The position numbers and the translations under genes were made by a program. From NCBI GenBank assembly GCA_012845835.1, contig JABAKD010000025.1:29767761-29831760 (forward strand): DNA of 64,000 nucleotides. The letters are read 5' to 3'. How positions within the stretch are numbered: the first letter of the stretch is position 1; every line of letters starts with the position of its first letter. This document shows positions 57,703 to 64,000 of this stretch, one piece after another. This DNA comes from Undaria pinnatifida. Taxonomy: Eukaryota; Sar; Phaeophyceae; Laminariales; Alariaceae. Under the pieces are notes generated by a model. That model saw only the letters and a list, made by a program, of their open reading frames with translations. It made no database searches and was not told the DNA's origin.

Positions 57703-58095
57703 CCCCCAATAATATACTGGTGCCAAAACCGTCAGATTTATCCCCTCGGAAGGATTTATAGCTTACATGCACAAATTGCCCCTTTCCCCCCCCCCCCCCC
57801 GCCCCCCTCCAAACCCGCTCGCTTTTGATCAAAACCAGGCCCCCCCTTTGCCTTCACAGCTGTCAGATTTTGTCCCCCTCAGAAACGGGTTTTATAGTTT
57901 CCGCGCACAGACTGACTAAAATCATCCTGTTGACCCTGATAGCTACACTGTAGCTGTAAGGGGAGTCGCCGACCTATATCCTTAATGAGGACACACAACT
58001 CGTAATGCGCGCGATCGGAGTATCACACACAGCTTGCAAAGATGAGTTTCGACGAAATCTTCGATCTCACAGCTGGAGTGTATTTTAACTTTTAT
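57420..58095 (-). mobile_element. G-tract element, copy 5 (inverted)
   Basis: In reverse orientation: module A (58090-57835), module B (57790-57715), a C run on the plus strand, module B again (57640-57540) and a further poly-C tract (57437-57490). The arrangement mirrors 47555-48250 of copy 2. Confidence 0.75.
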
Positions 58096-58334
58096 AATAT
58101 TGTTCCGCCATGTGTGCGTGTGTGCGCGTGTGGATTTCCCACCGCGCGTTGCAGTGCCATATGTACCGTCACATGGCATGTGAGGGTATCCGCAGCCCCG
58201 CACTAAAAACGCTTTCTTAAACTTTAAACCCACTAAGTCGGATAGTCGGCACGTCCGCTTCACGACTGACTTTTAGTCCGACTAAAAAAACCAGTCAGCG
58301 ACTCAAGTTGTGCCGACTCGCAGCCGTAGAGCTG

Positions 58335-58872
58335 TGAGTCGGTAGGAGTTTACGACTAAAAACTAATAGGTAGGTGCCGTCAGCCAACAAAGTGACTTTA
58401 GTCGGCAAGTCGTCCGGCAAAAACAGCTGATTTTGATCTGCCGATTGGCTGACTAAAGTCATGACAAAGCGAGTCAAAACCGTTCCCCCCCAGCCGAGCG
58501 AGCCCCGCCAAAAAAAAAACGCACTTCTCGCATTAAAAAAATATCTTTAAGTCAGCACGATTTAAAATGCCATCTATCTACTGGTAGTAGTTACGAAAGT
58601 CTTTTCCCGGAAGTGCGGGACTATCCGACGTATTGGGTTTCAATACTCGTAGGCAAGTTTGTTCGATGGAGATTGCGGTTTGTTTTTTTTGGCGGGGTCT
58701 TGTGGAGCTGACTTGTCTCGCTTCGCTGTCTCGACACGTACTTAATTAAGTCGGCAAATCGACTGGCCATCAGCTGCTTTCGCCGGTCGACTCGCCGACT
58801 AAAATCGTTTAGTTGGCTAACGTCACGCCTACCTATTAGCTTTTCGTCGTGCAATCCTACCGAATCAGATAC
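58335..58872. mobile_element. foldback (inverted-repeat) element
   Basis: The left arm (58335-58545) and the reverse complement of the right arm (58660-58872) share, in order, tcggtagga, ctaataggtagg, tttagtcggc, gtc-ccggc, cagctgat and ccccgccaaaaaaaa. Arms are about 200 bp, imperfect (roughly 70% by eye), with a spacer of about 115 bp. The transcript would fold into one long hairpin. It could be a MITE-like or foldback transposon. No coding frame lies inside. Confidence 0.65.
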
Positions 58873-60117
58873 TGTACACAGTTATCACAGCAGTTATCGC
58901 AGTGTGCATCCTGCGGTAATCATTCATTGTTTTTGCCCTGCAAAGGTTCTTGGCATGATGAACACTCTAACAGACTACCAACTTTTCACGACATATTTTT
59001 GAAAGAAATAGGAAGAGCTACAAGTAAAATATCTTACATATGCTTCCATCCATAAACTGATTTGTAGAGAAACAGGAGAGTACCTACACTCCGATGGAAG
59101 AAATCCACGGCCTAGGTACGGTATAAGAAACATTTAACGAACTGTACTAATATTGCACAACAGACGAACGATATTCGGCCGGTTTTATCTTTTTATTTTA
59201 TTATTATTTATTTTTTATCCTCCTGGGGATCCGGGTAAAAAAAGCTTAAGCTCCATACACTTTCGTTTGTGTACCAGTTTTCGTTCATCTGCAGAACGCA
59301 GACTTTGTGTCAACCTCGCCCCTCCGGTTTAGTCAACACTATGAACTTGCCGGCCTTATTTGGCTGATCCCTATACGGTTCAACCAAGAAGGTGAGATAG
59401 CCACCCAGGAATCGACAGCTCTTTTTGCTCTGCCTTTACCCTGGGTATATCAATACTATTAATACTGTTGATAGGTTGAGGAGCCTCGTTGTTTTCAGAA
59501 AATACATGCGTCGTTCCACGTCAGTAGCCCCCCCCCCAACTCTTCTTTCAACGAAATTGCCGGTGTTGAAACTATCTCCCGCACGCACGTATCTCCTGAA
59601 ATCCCGTGTGCCCGTTGCCACCCTGACGACGTCATCGCTCGATGGCCGTTTGCAAATGTTAAGATACGGCCTCGAAAGGCCTGTAGGTATCCGAATTTGA
59701 GATCATTTGAATGGGTTTCGTATGATAAGGTTGGCGGTTCATATTCGGGGAAGTTAGGAATTAGATCGGAGGCACGCGCCTCCGATCTCAGAAGCTATCC
59801 CGGGCTCTGGTGGAAACGAATAAAGCTAAATCTCGACGAAGGAACGAAAGTGAGTACTCTCCGAAGACCTGCTCAATTGGCAGACCTGCAGGGGGCACTC
59901 TGTGTCCCCCACCTTTAATTTCACATGTGGCGTCGTCGAGCTTGATGTGCTATTGTGGCAGCGTTCTTCCGGTTTCTCCGATTTTTTTTTCGTAGCGATT
60001 TTGCTTTTGCTTTCCATCGAGCCCACAACCCCTGTTCCTTCTCGGGTGGCTTCTCAATGGAGGGAGCGCCCTTCCTCCTACAACGGCGACCACAACAGCA
60101 GTGAGATGGCAGGGGCC
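58873..60117. other. no confident gene
   Basis: Only short frames occur. An 11-bp perfect hairpin lies inside at 59763-59788. Confidence 0.4.
59763..59788. repeat. perfect hairpin, 11-bp arms
   Basis: agatcggaggc (59763-59773) and gcctccgatct (59778-59788) pair around acgc. Confidence 0.85.
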
Positions 60118-60321
60118 CCTCCTGTTGGTCGCCGCGCACGTACCACACGGACGACACCTTCCAAGTACGTGCGGACGACTCTGCTCTGCGGAGCACACTC
60201 CTCGTCTCGAATTTTGGTCCCTCCTGTTGGTTGCTGGGCACGCACCACACAGAGGACACTTTCCGAGTACGGGCGGACGACACTGCTCTTCGGAGCACAC
60301 CCCTCGTCCCGGCCTTTGGCC
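60118..60321. repeat. 102-bp tandem duplication inside a 248-codon frame
   Basis: Copies start at 60118 and 60220 and are about 80% identical. The offset is a multiple of three, so the plus frame at 59902-60648 reads two 34-residue repeats (PPVGRRARTT and PPVGCWARTT). The frame also has a hydrophobic stretch near residues 27-40. I see no splice or domain support and leave the frame uncalled. Confidence 0.7.
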
Positions 60322-61890
60322 GCATCAGTTCACCGCCAGCTGGTCATAGACCACTCCGCAGTGGAGCTGCCCGAGCCCCACCCATCAGACTTGTTTGCTC
60401 CGCGCTCTGCCAGCATGTTGCACAGCACATATCCGCGAGTTGCCAGCACAAGCCCCAATATCGGTCATCGACTCGTACTTTTTTTTCGCGCTTTGGGGCT
60501 CGGAGGCATATGCACGCATGCCACGGACAAGCATACTGGAATCAACCCTTCGAATGACATTCGAAGGGGACTTCGCTCGCTGAGAGAGCCCATCGCCCAG
60601 CACATCCTTGCTGTCAGTGCCAGACCGTCCTTCGCGGGACCCCCTTGAACTACGGGCACCGTGCTCTAGGAGCTCATGTCGGGGCTCCTTCCTTTGTGAT
60701 CTACCTGGGAAGAAACAGGCGGTGCTCGTGGAATGTTTGGGCTTTTTCGTTTGGCGAATTTTCCAGTACACGCGTTATCGTATGGGTTTCAGTACATACG
60801 TCGATCATTCTTGTGCGTCGAACAAGCAGCTGCCCTTGTGCCCCCTTTCTGCCGAAATTTGTACAAGCTACGAATTTGGCACCTCGGACCCCTCTCCGAT
60901 CTTTCTCGATCAACAGCGTTCCACTACTGCTGTCCGTCGCGTAGCTTCAACCACCATCATTTTTGCAGAGGTGCCAACTACAGTGCAGCACAATGGGCTC
61001 GCTGTCAATGCCTGCCATATACCGCCGGATTCTCTGCTGTAGAAGTCACTGTACAGCAGCCAAGCCGCCTACTTTGCTCCTGCTCATACACCACATAGCT
61101 CGACCCTTCACTGCCCCAGCGTCCACAGTTACAGCACCGCAGCTCTGACACCCCCCAATGCTGTGCGAGTGCTCCTTGCAAGTTCGATTCGAGAGGTTTT
61201 TTTTTCGTCCTGGCCCCTCCGTGACTAGAACTTGAACCTAGTGAACGCTGAAACTCTGTGCTGGCTTTTTGGGCAAGGCTGTTGGTGTGTGCGATGCCCT
61301 ATATATATTCTCCCATTCATGGGTACGCGGGGACTATAATACCACTTTCTGTGTATGCACAGCTGTGACCGTGCGGCACTCCGCACTGCTGTCAACGTAA
61401 CTGTCCCTTTATCGGTGGGAGTGGGTACGGATTTTTTTTTCAGCTGTCCGGGCGTTAGGCCGTCTTCCTGCCCGTACATGTGCTGCCCTTCACGATATTG
61501 CTAGGGTCTACGATGGAATTTTTTTTTTCTTCTTCTCTGCACATGTTCGGACAGCTACTGCCCGTTACAGAGCGCTTACTACACAGTTCGCGGAGATACT
61601 GCGCTTCACAGTTTTTACTAGTGCAGTGGAGAACAGCCCGTTTAATGCGGTACCTTTGGGGGCAAACAGCCTTTCTATTCGACTGTGGGCGTGCACATTT
61701 TTCTACAGCTGGTGTTGGTACTACACTACCCATCTTGGTGCGGTTGAAATTACCGTTACCTGTGAACACAGCAGTGATACTGCAGCAATCAGCACTACTG
61801 CAGGCGCGACCGTTCCCCTTCAGTGCGGTCGGGGGAAACTACTTTGTTTGGGGGGGTTATACTGCCCGTTTTTTTTTTAATATACGGTTG
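60322..61890. other. no confident gene; possible decayed repeat flank
   Basis: Plus frames at 60608-61042 and 61480-61959 have no recognisable domain. Phrases such as cagtgctgcc-like words and gttttNgtgc echo the 84-bp array to the right, so part of this may be old array sequence. Confidence 0.35.
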
Positions 61891-63230
61891 GTGCGACGAG
61901 TGTCAGCGTGTTGGGTGACCTTTCACTGTGCTCCCCCCCCTACACTACACCTCGGGTAAATGCTGCCCGTTTTGGTGCGATGAGTGTCAGCGTGTTGGGC
62001 GATCTTACACTGTGCTTCCACCCCTACACTACACCTAGGTTAAATGCTGCCTGTTTTGGTGCGACGAGTGTCAGCGTGTTGGGTGACCTTTCACTGTGCT
62101 CCCCCCCCTACACTACACCTAGGGTAAATGCTGCCCGTTTTGGTGCGATGAGTGTCAGCGTGTTGGGCGATTTTACACTGTGCTTCCACCCCTACACTAC
62201 ACCTAGGGTAAATGCTGCCAGTTTTGGTGCGACGAGTGTCAGCGTGTTGGGTGACCTTTCACTGTGCTCCCCCCCCTACACTACACCTAGGGTAAATGCT
62301 GCCCGTTTTGGTGCGATAAGTGTCAGCGTGTTGGGCGATCTTACACTGTGCTTCCACCCCTACACTACACCTAGGTTAAATGCTGCCTGTTTTGGTGCGA
62401 CGAGTGTCAGCGTGTTGGGTGACCTTTCACTATGCTCCCCCCCTACACTCCACCTAGGGTAAATGCTGCCCGTTTTGGTGCGATGAGTGTCAGCGTGTTG
62501 GGCGATCTTACACTGTGCTTCCACCCCTACACTACACCTAGGGTAAATGCTGCCAGTTTTGGTGCGACGAGTGTCAGCGTGTTGGGTGACCTTTCACTGT
62601 GCTCCCCCCCTGCACTCCACCTAGGGTAAATGCTGCCTGTTTTGGTGCAATGAGTGTCAGCGCGTGGGTGACCTTTCACTGTGCTTCCACCCCTACACTA
62701 CACCTAGGGTAAATGCTGCCCGTTTTGGTGCGATGAGTGTCAGCGTGTTGGGCGATCTTACACTGTGCTTCCACCCCTACACTCCACCTAGGTTGAATGC
62801 GGCCTGTTTTGGTGCAATGAGTGTCAGCGTGTTGGGCGACCTTTCACTGTGCTCCCCCCCTACACCACACCTAGGGAAAATGCTGCCCGTTTTGGTGCGA
62901 TGAGCGTCGGCGTGTTGGGCGAACCTTTACTGTGATAACCCCTACACTACACCTAGGGTAAATGCTGCCTGTTTTGGTGCGATGAGTGTCGGCGTTTTGG
63001 GCGACCCTTCACTGTGTTACCCCCCACGCTACACCCAGGTTAAACGCTGCCTGTTTTGGTGCGATGAGCGTCGGCGTGTTGGGCGAACCTTTATTGTGAT
63101 AACCCCTACACTACACCTAGGGTAAATGCTGCCTGTTTTGGTCCGATGAGCGTGGGCGTTTTGGGCGACGCTTTCCTGTGCTACCTCCCCCCGCCTAGGT
63201 TGAATGATGCCTGTTTAAGTGCGATGGCTG
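61890..63230. repeat. 84-bp minisatellite, about 16 units, two alternating types
   Basis: The unit is tgctgccNgttttggtgcga, tgagtgtcagcgtgttgggN, then either gacctttcactgtgctcccccc (type 1) or gatcttacactgtgcttccacc (type 2), then tacactacacctagg. In the left part types 1 and 2 alternate, giving a 168-bp higher-order period. The unit is a multiple of three, so 61908-62462 reads 184 codons of a 28-residue repeat (SVSVLGDLSLCSPPYTTPR). Indels to the right break the frame. It decays past 62900. Confidence 0.9.
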
Positions 63231-63602
63231 CAGACGTACCCTTACTGTGTTGCACCCCCTGCACTGCGGTTAGGGTCAGTGCTGCCCAGTTTTGGCTCCT
63301 TGTACTGCGGTTCGCGCGGGCGTTACCCATATACCCTGCGGTCAGACTGGGCGCTGCTCTTACGTTGCGGTTATGATGATCGGTACCTTGTTACTGCTGT
63401 ACTCCTCTTATACGGCTAGTTGACGTGGCTGCTACCATCACTGAGGCTGGACGGAGTCAAGGCCTATATTGTTGCTGTTTGCTGAAACACAGATATACCG
63501 CTACTTGGAGCAGGAACACCACAACAATTTATCTGTCTCCATAGCTTCTTTACGCGTCGTTCCTATCCCCCCCCCCCCCCCCCTTCACTACACCTAGGTA
63601 CC
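63231..63602. other. decayed array edge and poly-C tract
   Basis: Echoes of the 84-bp unit fade out. A run of about 16 C lies at 63567-63582, and one last cactacacctaggtacc stands just before the ATG at 63603. Confidence 0.5.
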
Positions 63603-64000
63603 ATGTCCACCAGTGACGATGGGGGCTACTCGGGGCTGGCTGAGGTCTTCCACGCACCCCAACCTGGATGCCCACGAGACAGGGAGAGCTCGCTCGAGAT
63701 GCCGCGACTCGAGACGGGGGGAACCACCGGTGGCGAGTTCCGGTGACGAGACAGAAGACGGAGCACCATACCTCCACCCGTTCCCACCAACCAAGCGGGT
63801 CGATTCGCTGGTTCGCGCTGAAAGAAGACGGACCAACCCCCACCGGACTCGGGGGCGTCTCGACGCCAGCTCTCGCCAGCCCCGGGGGAGCGCCACCAGC
63901 TGCCCCCCCCGCGCTCGACAGGGCACCACCGCCGCCACCTGGGCTCTCCGCGCTCGACAGAGCGCCACCCCCAGAGCTCCCGGGACCGGGGCGCCCATGC
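63603..64000 (+). pseudogene. proline-rich coding remnant running off the right edge
   Basis: Plus-strand coding composition passes through three frames. From the ATG 63603: MSTSDDGGYSGLAEVFHAPQ, up to a TGA near 63743. Then SSGDETEDGAPYLHPFPPTK, continuing VDSLVRAERRR. Then, from about 63825 to the edge, EDGPTPTGLGGVSTPALASP followed by a repeated ALDRAPPP motif. Each frame is sensible only over its own part, so there are at least two frameshifts (or very short introns). The acidic, Pro/Ala-rich style recalls gag-like transposon proteins, but I cannot name it. The minus strand is open too, as a GC-rich shadow. Confidence 0.45.

Noticed and set aside
59902-60648. 248-codon plus-strand frame with two 34-residue repeats
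   Set aside because: The repeat is a tandem DNA duplication with period divisible by three; no domain or splice support beyond that.
61190-61300. tRNA-like T-arm (GGTTCAAGTTC on the minus strand) followed by an A run
   Set aside because: No A box at the right distance and no matching acceptor stem; kept out as a possible degenerate SINE only.

Overview
The window looks like nuclear DNA of a eukaryote with long GT-AG introns, few genes and many repeats. A brown alga (Ectocarpus-like stramenopile) is my best guess. It rests on CAG-type triplet runs, long G/C homopolymers, introns of 0.2-1.6 kb, a degenerate Ty3/Gypsy element, and a large protein pairing an N-terminal DUF4470-like domain with a C-terminal MYND finger. 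The species call is inference; no rRNA, organelle or tRNA gene anchors it.

The best-supported gene lies on the minus strand from about 36542 down to 22191. Nine exons can be read from phase-matched splice sites. Exons 1-2 rebuild a DUF4470-like N-terminus and the last exon carries a complete MYND zinc finger. Its last intron (22698-29165) holds a decayed Ty3/Gypsy LTR retrotransposon (22888-27666) in the opposite orientation. An in-frame TAG at 29466-29468 lies upstream of the MYND exon. A second minus-strand gene of unknown family has at least three exons (3393 down to 763).

The left third (1-22 kb) is otherwise repeat-dominated. It holds a 56-bp duplication, CGGGTA palindromic clusters, a CAG run, three poly-C modules, a tRNA-derived SINE candidate, a three-copy 470-bp tandem array, 85-bp and 142-bp duplications, minisatellites, a recurring hairpin, and an ATGGCATTGCC-rich domain. 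Two minus-strand coding remnants of unknown family lie at 14.9-16.4 kb.

The right half (37.8-58.1 kb) is organised around a composite repeat family whose modules are joined by long G tracts. At least five copies or part-copies occur, in both orientations. Between two copies sits a 650-bp tandem array of OTU-type cysteine protease reading frames with duplicated TATA-box promoters. The flank just downstream of the OTU array resembles the right end of the G-tract elements, so both may belong to one mobile family. The last 8 kb holds a CAA/TAA satellite, a foldback element of about 540 bp, a 102-bp duplication, an 84-bp minisatellite with a two-unit higher-order period, and a proline-rich coding remnant at the right edge.

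Splice sites, frames and repeat offsets were read by eye. Family names rest on motif recognition without a database search.
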